Assembly: GCA_028818755.1 (NCBI GenBank)
Contig: JAPPNF010000134.1
Location: 43,494 to 107,493, forward strand
DNA: 64,000 nucleotides
From: Deltaproteobacteria bacterium
Lineage (GTDB): Bacteria > Desulfobacterota > Binatia > UBA9968 > JAJDTQ01
Reading direction: 5' to 3'
The translations under genes and the position numbers were made by a program. The notes beneath the pieces were generated by a model, which was not told the DNA's origin, did not search any database, and saw nothing but the letters and a program-made list of their open reading frames with translations. Numbering within the stretch: position 1 is the stretch's first letter; each line of letters starts with the position of its first letter. Of this stretch, positions 1 through 7,700 are shown one piece after another.

Positions 1-209
1 CGTCCGGCCGCTTCGAACCCGCTCACGTCCGCTTCAAGCTCGAGATCGACCAAGGCCGCATCGGGAGTTGCGTCCGCCGCTCTTTCGATGGCCTGAGCCG
101 CTGACGCCGCCACCGCGCACACCCGGTAACCCAGACCTTGCAGGCATTGCTCCAGATCCTCGGCCTCGGGACCGTCGTTCCGAACCACCAGTATCCTTGC
201 ATGCGTCAT
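1..209 (-). CDS. Response-regulator receiver domain protein, N-terminus only (cut by window edge)
   Basis: The minus strand from ATG at 209 reads without a stop to base 1, giving 69 residues of a CheY-like receiver fold. A beta1 strand (residues 4-9, ARILVV) is followed by an amphipathic helix and then the phosphoacceptor context ALVDLE with Asp at about residue 55. The first acidic pocket is reduced to one Asp (RND). It closely resembles the N-terminal domain of the hybrid kinase at 11111-13204: same length to the Asp, a shared GLGYxVCA-type stretch and a shared Ala-rich helix. The missing part may therefore also carry PAS and kinase domains, but that is inference. The identification as a receiver domain is firm; the full protein is unknown. 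Confidence 0.75.
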   Translation of the reverse strand, partial: MTHARILVVRNDGPEAEDLEQCLQGLGYRVCAVAASAAQAIERAADATPDAALVDLELEADVSGFEAAG

Positions 210-370
210 CGCGTTCTCTCGTCTCTTCCATGCCTCCCGCGCCCAAGCCCCTCCAAGCCTACAACGGCCAGGGGAGACGGGCAATGGCATGTCCCGGTCG
301 AACCCGGTATCCCCCCTTCCCCTGGCCTTGGGGACCCGGAATCAACCCTCCACCACCCATTTTGAAGCAA

Positions 371-2995
371 CTATCGTGCCACTCTTGGGGGCCCTTCCGG
401 CACCCCGGGCTTGACCGGGCCTGCAGAGGGTCCGGAAGCCGCGGGCGGCGCAGCCGACGCCAGCGCCCCGCGCACCCGCTCTCGCAGATCCCGCGCGGCC
501 TCCAGTCCGGGGGCCAACTCCAGCGCGCGCTCCAGAGCGGGAAGCGCGTCCGCGAGACGTCCCAGTTGATGCAGGGTCCTCCCGAGTTGAAGATGGGCCT
601 GCGCCACGAAGGGACTGGCCTTGACGAGCCGGCGATACAGCGGAAGGGCGTCCCGATGCCGCGCCTCCCGAAGACGAAGATCGGCCAGGCGCTCCAAGGC
701 CGTGGCGTCGAGAGGGTAGATGTCGAGCGCCCTTTGGTAGTGCCGGGCCGCGTCCCCGCTCCGCCCCTGCTTCTCGCGGACCTCGCCCAGTACCCGGTGC
801 GCCTCGCGGGCCACCGGACGGCTCGGAGCGAGGGCGAACGCCTCGTCGAGGGCCGCCGCCGCGGCACTGTGTTCCTGCATCCGCAGGAGCACGGAGCCGA
901 GCAGGACCCGGGCGAGGGGATGTTCCGGCTCCTGCTCGATCAGGGCGCTACACCGCTTTCGCGCTTCCGCGAGCCAGGCGCCCGCCCCGGACGCGCCTGC
1001 GTCTGCTGACGCGGCCGGGCCTTGTGCACCAGCAACCTCGCCGGCGCCGGTCGAAGGGTCGGACGTGCGTTGCCGGTCGAGTTCCAGATCGGCCCGGGCA
1101 ACCAGTATCCTGACGTGACCGGGCCTTAGCGCAAGGCCTTGGTCCAGGTGTGCCGCCGCGGCATCGAAACGCCCAAGCCTGCGCAGTGCCTCTCCCGTCA
1201 GGGCGTGCAGGGCCGGCTCGTTTGCGGGATCGCGCACCACGGCGAGCGCCCGGCCGAACGACTCCACCGCAGGCTCGTAGCGGCCCGACTTGAGTAGGGC
1301 GCGGCCTGCGTAAAGGTGTGCCAGGTCGTTCCCTGGATCATCCGCCAGGAGCTCCCGGTAGAGTTCCAGGCCGTCCTCATAGCGCGCTTGCCGCGCCAGA
1401 GACAGGGCCAGGTAAAGTCGAATGCTAGCCGACCGTCTGACAATGGGCGAGAGCCGGAGAGCGCGACGAAACGCTGCCTCGGCCTGAACGGGGCGATCCA
1501 GCGAGAGTAGGGCATGACCCAGGGCCGCGTAGGCCCGGGACGGGTCGATCCCTCTGAGACCCTTGGAGAGGTCAACCGCTCGCCGGGCCGCGGCAAGGGC
1601 CTCTTCGTGGCGGCCCTCGTAGTTCAGTACGAGGCTCAGGTAAGTCTGTCCGAAATCGTGTTGCGGGTTGAGCCTGACGGTGTGACGGGCGAACGTAAGC
1701 TCGTCGCGGTATATCTCTGACTGCCGCCAACTGAGTGCGCCCAGCAACACGAGGACGGCGGCGGCAACGACCGTCGCTCCGGCGCGGCCCCGTGGTTGAA
1801 GTCGTCCCGCGCAGTGAACCGCGGCGCCCAGCAGCACAGCCAGCGGACCGGCGCACGCCACGTATTGGAAGCGGTCCGCGACGAAGGCGATGTCCATGAA
1901 GCCGAAGTCGACGAACCCCAGGACCGGGCTGAGGGTCAGGACGAAGAACAGCCCTCCGGCGAAAGGCCCACGCCCGATCCGGTGCCGCCCAAGCCATAGC
2001 GCGGCGCCGAGGGCCACGAGGGCGCCGAGGGCAAACCATCCGACAAGGTCGTTCACGTGCACTTCCCAGCGAGGATAGAAAACCGGCAGGTGCGCGGGCC
2101 AAACGAGCTGGCGGGAATAGATCCACAAGGCCCTTGCTGCTATCAGGACACGCTCCACCACCGAGTAATCGAAACTGTGGCCGACACGATCGCGATAGAA
2201 GGCAAGATCAGCAAGCGTCACGCCCAGGGCCAAGACCATGAACGGCGTGAGCCGGACGACGTCGCGCCACGCCACTCGGCCTCCCCGCCACCACTGAAGC
2301 ACCAGGACGGCAGCCGGCAGGGTCACCGCGATGGACTTCGAGAGCAGCGCCGCGGCAAAGAGCGCAAGGCAGAGTACGTAGCGCCCCGCCCTCGGAGTGT
2401 CCGTGAACCGCAGCCACACATGGAACGCCCAAAGATAGAAGAGCGCGGAGAGGAGATCCTTCCGCTCGATGATCCAGGCCACCGACTCCACGTGAACCGG
2501 GTGGACCGCAAACACCGCGGCCACCAGCCACGCGCCCGGCACCGCAAGGCGTAGCAGCAGACGCCATAACAGCAACGAGTTGAACGCATGCAGGACTATG
2601 TTGACCGCGTGGTAGCCAGCCGGGTGAAGGCCCCAGAGCTTGTGCTCGATCCAGAAGCTTGTGTAGACTACGGGCCAGTAATGACCCTCGTGCCTGATCT
2701 CCGAAGGTGAGAGCCAGATAGACACGATCCCGTCGAGGCGGCGGACCAGCGGTTCGGTCACCAGTATCCAGTCGTCCCAGACGAACCCGCCAGAGAACGC
2801 AGGAAGGTAGACGACGAGGGCCAAGAAAACCAGTCCCCGTCCCTTGCGGCCCTCCGAAGCCTGCGCCCACAGCGCCAGGCGCCGAAACCCGGCTGCGAAA
2901 GGCGAGGATGGCCGAGCATCCGATGTTAAGCGTTCCGGACCTGTAGTACAGGGATGCTGCGGACTCGTGGCGAGTCCCTCTGGTTGACGGGTCAT
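371..2995 (-). CDS. TMTC-like GT-C membrane glycosyltransferase with C-terminal TPR array
   Basis: This is an 874-residue protein. The first half is a multi-pass membrane domain that starts after a short basic N-terminus and carries FVWDDW, the acidic GT-C first-loop motif, then HPVHVESVAWIIERKDLL, a signature of the TMTC/DUF1736 O-mannosyltransferase-like family. From about residue 420 the chain is a long series of tetratricopeptide repeats (for example ALGHALLSLDRPVQAEAAFR and VLGEVREKQGRSGDAARHYQ). The likely job is transfer of a sugar from a polyprenyl-phosphate donor to exported protein at the periplasmic face. The open frame extends upstream to 3163, but that part is Arg/Gly-rich and lacks family character, so ATG at 2995 is preferred. 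The acceptor is unknown. Confidence 0.75.
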   Translation of the reverse strand: MTRQPEGLATSPQHPCTTGPERLTSDARPSSPFAAGFRRLALWAQASEGRKGRGLVFLALVVYLPAFSGGFVWDDWILVTEPLVRRLDGIVSIWLSPSEIRHEGHYWPVVYTSFWIEHKLWGLHPAGYHAVNIVLHAFNSLLLWRLLLRLAVPGAWLVAAVFAVHPVHVESVAWIIERKDLLSALFYLWAFHVWLRFTDTPRAGRYVLCLALFAAALLSKSIAVTLPAAVLVLQWWRGGRVAWRDVVRLTPFMVLALGVTLADLAFYRDRVGHSFDYSVVERVLIAARALWIYSRQLVWPAHLPVFYPRWEVHVNDLVGWFALGALVALGAALWLGRHRIGRGPFAGGLFFVLTLSPVLGFVDFGFMDIAFVADRFQYVACAGPLAVLLGAAVHCAGRLQPRGRAGATVVAAAVLVLLGALSWRQSEIYRDELTFARHTVRLNPQHDFGQTYLSLVLNYEGRHEEALAAARRAVDLSKGLRGIDPSRAYAALGHALLSLDRPVQAEAAFRRALRLSPIVRRSASIRLYLALSLARQARYEDGLELYRELLADDPGNDLAHLYAGRALLKSGRYEPAVESFGRALAVVRDPANEPALHALTGEALRRLGRFDAAAAHLDQGLALRPGHVRILVARADLELDRQRTSDPSTGAGEVAGAQGPAASADAGASGAGAWLAEARKRCSALIEQEPEHPLARVLLGSVLLRMQEHSAAAAALDEAFALAPSRPVAREAHRVLGEVREKQGRSGDAARHYQRALDIYPLDATALERLADLRLREARHRDALPLYRRLVKASPFVAQAHLQLGRTLHQLGRLADALPALERALELAPGLEAARDLRERVRGALASAAPPAASGPSAGPVKPGVPEGPPRVAR

Positions 2996-3159
2996 CCCGC
3001 CAGTGTTTATCACATCCTCGTGTCCCGGTTGAGTGGCCCTCCTACCACATCTGAACGCCGCACAAAGCACCAGTCGGACGATGGCGCGGCAGACCGATTC
3101 TTTGATCCAGCGTTGCGGACGAAGATGATCCCTACCGGGAGGCCCCGGGCCCCGGAAGA

Positions 3160-5007
3160 TCACCTTGCCGCAACAGCCGGATGGACCTCATAGAGGCCCA
3201 TGCCGTCCTTTCGCACCACGGGGACAAGCCACCAGGGCGGATCGCCCGAGGCAAGCCGGTCATTGAGGAAAGCCGGACGGTCTCCATAGGCCGACACGAA
3301 CGTGTATTTCCGGCAGAAGAGGATCGCACCCACGCCGCGCGCCTTTACGGTCGCAAGCGCCTGCTCCTCGGTGCCGGCGAAGATGCGGCGGTTGTCGGAC
3401 AGCCCCCCGATGTTGCGGTGGTAGGGCGCGGCGAGAACCGAGTGGCGCGTGAGGAACAGGATGCTTGGCCCCGAGTCGATGGGCGCGGCCAGAATCCGGG
3501 CCACGCCGCCCAAGCCCGCGGGATCGGTGAGCGCTTCGACCACGGACGGGACATTGCATTCGGTGTCCGTCGGATCGGCCTCACCGGCCGAGTTCCCCTG
3601 TACCTGCAGCGGCAGGACGACGGCCAAGAGGCACAGCACCGGGATGCAGAGCCGCAGCCCGATTCTCCTCAACATCCGCTCCGAACGCTCGGCCCGCGCG
3701 TCGGCCGCCGCGGTCAGCGGAACCAGGGCCATGCCGGCCACCAGTCCCGCATAGGGCGCCCCTCGGACCTGCCAGGCCGTTAACGCCACGCCCGACAGCA
3801 CCAGCAACGCAAGGGCGGGCCAACGCGGATCCGTCCGCTCGGAGGTCCGCGCCCAGTGCCAGCCCACGGCGACTAGCGCGGCCAGAGGCAGGATGATCAT
3901 GGAAACGGCACGACCCGGTTCCCGTTCGAAGACATCGGGAAGCGATTGCGCTTCCTTCACCCGAACGAGCCAGAAACGTATCTCGCCGGGAAGTTCGGCA
4001 TAGGGGCTACCCGCGCATTGGGGAAACGCAGCCGCCACCATCGCGAGACCGACAATGCCCACACCCCCAACCGCCGCCAATCGCAGGCGCCATCCCGCCG
4101 CCGGCCGCAGGCGCCCGAGAGCAAGAGCTGCGCCTCCCGCCGCCAGGACGATGCCGGCCAGAGCTACATGGACAAGCGACAAGCGATCACATGACGCTGC
4201 GGTTAACGCCGTCCGTCCGGGCAGGGTGAGGAAAAGCAGAGCGAGCGAGGTCGCCGCCAAGGCCGCGCCGAAACGTATCAACGTCGTCGCCGGCCCGCCG
4301 CGTAACACCCAGGCCAGACACAGTACAAACGCTGCCGTGCCCAGGAACGGCAACGTCTCCAGGCCCACGGCCAACGACACCCCCCCGGCGATGCCGAGCC
4401 CCACCGCCGCCCGCTGCCTTCCCGGCGCCAGTGACCGGATCAGGAATCCAACGGCACAGGCGGTCAGCACCAATTGCAGGCCGTGATGGTCTACCCGTCC
4501 CGGCAGCATCTGCTGCAAGGGTAAGATCAGAGCTGCAATCATGCCTATGGGCAACGCGACCCGCCGGTCTTCGATCAGGGAGGCGGCGCCCCAGACAAAC
4601 AGCACGCCAAACAAACCGCCCAGGATGGGAGGGACCAGCAAGGCCGCAAGATGGACGGCGCCCGGGCGGCCGAACCACGGCTCGACGAGCGCAATGACGG
4701 CCGCGAGAGGCACATCGGCCAGACGCGACCAGTGCATGACCACGCCGGCCGGCGGATTGAGCCGCCGCTGCACCGTGTCGTTCCAACCCTGCCCGTCGAT
4801 CCAGTCGAGCACCTGCACCATGCGCATGAAGTCATCCGTGTCCAGCAGCAGCCCCGCGACCCCACCCTCCCGGCCAAGGCCGAAAGACAGCAGGACAGCG
4901 AAGCAAGTCGCGGCCATCAGGGAATAGGGAAACAGCCGGGAAACGCCGCGCTCCGGCGGCGCTCCGGAAACGGACGTTGATGAACGCTCCGGGGCATCAG
5001 CCATCAT
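3160..5007 (-). CDS. Multi-pass membrane protein, GT-C/oligosaccharyltransferase-like
   Basis: This 615-residue protein has about 12 hydrophobic segments. Just after the first one comes LLDTDDFMRMVQVLDWIDG, an acidic periplasmic loop of the kind that binds metal and lipid-sugar in GT-C enzymes, then MHWSRLADVPLAA, and a conserved-looking DHHGLQL motif in a later loop. Related proteins in databases have often been labelled only as hypothetical or loosely as AcrB-like. The GT-C assignment here rests on the DD loop and on context. It begins within a few bases of the end of the GT2 gene upstream (stop 5010-5008, ATG 5007), so the two are translationally coupled, which supports a joint role in polyprenyl-linked sugar transfer. 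The start could be either of two adjacent ATGs. Confidence 0.6.
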   Translation of the reverse strand: MMADAPERSSTSVSGAPPERGVSRLFPYSLMAATCFAVLLSFGLGREGGVAGLLLDTDDFMRMVQVLDWIDGQGWNDTVQRRLNPPAGVVMHWSRLADVPLAAVIALVEPWFGRPGAVHLAALLVPPILGGLFGVLFVWGAASLIEDRRVALPIGMIAALILPLQQMLPGRVDHHGLQLVLTACAVGFLIRSLAPGRQRAAVGLGIAGGVSLAVGLETLPFLGTAAFVLCLAWVLRGGPATTLIRFGAALAATSLALLFLTLPGRTALTAASCDRLSLVHVALAGIVLAAGGAALALGRLRPAAGWRLRLAAVGGVGIVGLAMVAAAFPQCAGSPYAELPGEIRFWLVRVKEAQSLPDVFEREPGRAVSMIILPLAALVAVGWHWARTSERTDPRWPALALLVLSGVALTAWQVRGAPYAGLVAGMALVPLTAAADARAERSERMLRRIGLRLCIPVLCLLAVVLPLQVQGNSAGEADPTDTECNVPSVVEALTDPAGLGGVARILAAPIDSGPSILFLTRHSVLAAPYHRNIGGLSDNRRIFAGTEEQALATVKARGVGAILFCRKYTFVSAYGDRPAFLNDRLASGDPPWWLVPVVRKDGMGLYEVHPAVAAR

Positions 5008-6099
5008 CTACGGGGCAACGGGATTTTGCTCGGCAGGTTCCCGGTCTGCTCGCCGGCCGTCGGCCGAGGATCGGGCGCGGTGAACCGGCAGGCCAGGCAG
5101 GGAGAGATAGCGAAGGCGTTTGGTTTCCCTGCGTCCGAGGGTTACGGTGTCCAGGATAAGGCTGCATGCCAAGCTCAGGAAGCCCAGCAGCGCAAGGCCG
5201 GTGGAAAGCACGGCGGTCGGAAGGCGCGGCACCAATCCGGTTTCCAGATATTCCGTGAGGAGGGGCCAAGAGAGGATGACGGCGGCCGCCTCAAGCAGTA
5301 CGAACACGAGAAAGAAGACCTCCAGAGGGCGCTCCTCTTTGATCAGCAAAAGGATCGTCTTGACGATTGAGATGCCGTCGCGAATGGTCCTGAGCTTGCT
5401 GGGCGATCCGTGGGGGCGTTCGGAGTACGGAACCTCCACCTCGGCGCAGGGCAGACGCATCTCAAGCGCATGCACGGCAATCTCGGTTTCTATCTCGAAT
5501 CCCTTGGAGAGCGCGGGGAAGGACTTCACGAAACGGCGCGTCAGGATCCTGTAGCCCGACAGGACATCGGAGAACCGTCTGCCGAAGATCAGCCCCACCA
5601 TGAAGGTGATCGCACGATTGCCGAGTCGATGACCCGGCCGGTAGGCGGCCTTGTGGTTTGGCACCCTCGCGCCACTGACCATGTCCAACTGGCCGTCGAT
5701 CAGGCTTGCGATCATTTCCGGCGCCCGGTCCGCGGGATAAGTGCCGTCGCCGTCCACCATGACGAAGATATCCGCCTCGATATCGCCGAACATTCGGCGC
5801 ACCACGTTGCCCTTGCCGCGCGCCGGCTCGGAGCAGACCAGAGCGCCGGCCTTGGCTGCGGCCTCCATGGTGCCGTCCGTGGATGCGTTGTCGTAGACAT
5901 GGATACGTGACGTCGGAAGGGCCGTCCTGAAGTCGTTCACCACCCCGGCGATGGCGACCTCCTCGTCCCGGCATGGAATCACCACGGCAATCGAAAGACC
6001 GCCGAAATCGTACCCGGCGACGGTCATGGAAGTAGAGAGGGATCCGAGGTCCGAAGAACCGGCCAGCGGACTTGCCGCACATTCGGGTTTACGGGTCAT
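5008..6099 (-). CDS. Family 2 glycosyltransferase (polyprenyl-phosphate sugar synthase type)
   Basis: This is a 363-residue protein. The GT-A domain contains VVIPCRDEE near the N-terminus, NASTDGT for nucleotide binding and VMVDGDGTYP as the DxD metal site, followed by SGYRILTRRFVKSFP. Two C-terminal membrane helices follow (FFLVFVLLEAAAVILSWPLL and a Leu-rich segment). This layout fits DPM1/GtrB-like enzymes that load a sugar onto polyprenyl phosphate, supplying donor for GT-C proteins such as the two encoded downstream. The open frame runs upstream to 6282, but ATG at 6099 has a good ribosome site (AGGTGGA, 5 nt before it), so the shorter form is chosen. Confidence 0.8.
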   Translation of the reverse strand: MTRKPECAASPLAGSSDLGSLSTSMTVAGYDFGGLSIAVVIPCRDEEVAIAGVVNDFRTALPTSRIHVYDNASTDGTMEAAAKAGALVCSEPARGKGNVVRRMFGDIEADIFVMVDGDGTYPADRAPEMIASLIDGQLDMVSGARVPNHKAAYRPGHRLGNRAITFMVGLIFGRRFSDVLSGYRILTRRFVKSFPALSKGFEIETEIAVHALEMRLPCAEVEVPYSERPHGSPSKLRTIRDGISIVKTILLLIKEERPLEVFFLVFVLLEAAAVILSWPLLTEYLETGLVPRLPTAVLSTGLALLGFLSLACSLILDTVTLGRRETKRLRYLSLPGLPVHRARSSADGRRADREPAEQNPVAP

Positions 6100-6386
6100 G
6101 CAGTCCACCTGTTTTAACATTCTGCGTGTCGGGTTGACCCGGCACAAAGACCAGAGTATTTCCGCACTCTTGTGTAAGCAACGCCGTGGGCATACGCTTT
6201 CCAGCCTCGGCCCTTTGTGGGCGGGAAGCGATCCTCTAAAAAGGATCGGAATTAAATTGCCCCATGGCAGCGGTCCAGTCAACAGAGCGGCGCCAGCGGA
6301 CCCCGGCGTTACGGATGGCCAGGAGCAGCAGCTTTGACATGCCCCGTCGAGGGGAAGACTTCCCGACTTCCCCGGGTCGAGGGACG

Positions 6387-6908
6387 ATGAAGTTCACGAT
6401 CCGTGGCGCACTGGCGCGATCCGCGACCCGGCGCTTGGGGCTTGCCGCGCTCGCCGGGGTAATCGCCTGCGTGGCTGGCTTGGTGTGGCGGCACGACCGG
6501 CTGGGCGGCCTGACCCTTCTCGACGGCCGGGGCTGGTACACGCCACAGGAGGCGGCGGCGCTGTTCGACGCGCTCGACGCCCTGGATGCGAACGCGCGGC
6601 TGGTCTACGCCGCGACCGGGCTCACCATCGACATGGCCTTTCCCCTCGCCTACGGGCTGCTGTTCGCGATCGTGCTGTTCCGTCTCTTCCGCGCGCCGCT
6701 CTTCGTACTGCCGCTCGCGCTCGCGGGGGCGGACGCGCTGGAGAACCTCACGGTCGCGGCGCTGGCGCTGGGCCATGCAGGTCCGCCTTCTCCGTTGGCA
6801 TGGCTCGCCGGGGGCTTCACCCTGGTCAAGACGGTTCTCATCTGCGCGACCCTGCCGGCGATCGGCGCCGGAGCGATCCGTTGGCTTTGGGGTCGCATCA
6901 GGCGCTGA
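6387..6908 (+). CDS. Small four-helix membrane protein of unknown function
   Basis: This 173-residue protein has a basic N-terminus (MKFTIRGALARSATRR) and four predicted membrane segments: LGLAALAGVIACVAGLVW, a central AFPLAYGLLFAIVLFRLF, PLFVLPLALAGADALENL and a C-terminal hydrophobic run ending in WGRIRR. The acidic ADALENLTVAAL motif next to a helix end is the most distinctive part. ATG at 6387 is preferred to upstream in-frame ATGs because GAGGGA lies just before it and the preceding residues are polar and Arg/Ser-rich. It lies next to a decayed GT-C gene and the glycosylation run but is transcribed away from the latter. I do not recognise the family beyond a DUF-type membrane protein. 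Confidence 0.6.
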   Translation: MKFTIRGALARSATRRLGLAALAGVIACVAGLVWRHDRLGGLTLLDGRGWYTPQEAAALFDALDALDANARLVYAATGLTIDMAFPLAYGLLFAIVLFRLFRAPLFVLPLALAGADALENLTVAALALGHAGPPSPLAWLAGGFTLVKTVLICATLPAIGAGAIRWLWGRIRR

Positions 6909-6934
6909 CCCGACGGGGCCTTCGGCTCCGCAAC

Positions 6935-7541
6935 CCTCCTGTCCACCGACTTCGCGCTCCACCGCTCCACCCTGACGAGATCATGCAGTACCTGGAGCCA
7001 GCTCACCGTCTGGCCTTCGGCAACGGCGTGAACCACTGGGAGCAGTTCTACGGCGCTCGTTCGTGGCTCGTTCCGGGGCTCATCTCCGGCATCCTGAAGC
7101 TCTTTGACGCCTTTCGGTCTGGGCCGACCGTTCTGGTACGTGGGCGGCGTCGAACTGGTACTGTGCGCGATCTCTCTGGCGATTCCCGCATCCATGTGCG
7201 TCTTCGCGCGCCGGCACGTCGGCGAAAGCACGGCGAGGGTTGCCTTGGTGGCGGGGGCCTTATGGTACGAATTGGCAGGGGTTGCACACAAGCCTATGGC
7301 CGAGTTCCTCGCCACCGCGCCGTTCATGGGACTTCTTGCGTTGGCGATGCGACCCTCCGTGGATGACAGGGTCTGGACGCCCGTCCTCGCGGCGCTAGCA
7401 GCAGCCTTGCGAATACAGTACGCGCCGCTGGCGATGGTCCATCAGGCAAGTGGACGGACCTTACGACACGTGGCAAGCGAGACGACGCGCCCAAATTCCA
7501 GATGGAGGAAGAAGGAGCGCCGCATCCGGCCGAGAGGATGA
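6935..7541 (+). pseudogene. Decayed GT22-type (Alg9/PIG-B-like) mannosyltransferase
   Basis: One frame gives HPDEIMQYLEPAHRLAFG, then WEQFYGARSWLVPGLISG. This is the diagnostic N-terminal region of bacterial GT22/Alg9-like GT-C enzymes, with the DE pair in the first loop. At about 7104-7125 the homologous reading moves to another frame and continues as GLGRPFWYVGGVELVL, then HKPMAEFLATAPFMGLLALA, and fades after RIQYAPLAMV at about 7440. The complete family is around 400-500 residues with many helices. Here the start, the frame and the C-terminal half are all damaged, so this is a relic. It probably belonged to the neighbouring glycosylation genes. Confidence 0.7.
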
Positions 7542-7700
7542 CAGTCGGTCACGAGCCCGAGGGGACTCCACGGACACCCGGATTGAGAGCTGGCCGGTGA
7601 TCCTTTCGGACGTCCAGTCCGGGCCTTCCGGACCACGGCATCCAGTGCCGTGACCGGTTCCCAGGTGCGTGCGCGGGGCCGGAGCGCCGGTGTACGAGTG

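Noticed and set aside
68..1009. 313-codon open frame on the plus strand
   Set aside because: Antisense to the TPR region of the TMTC-like gene; Arg/Pro-rich without domain.
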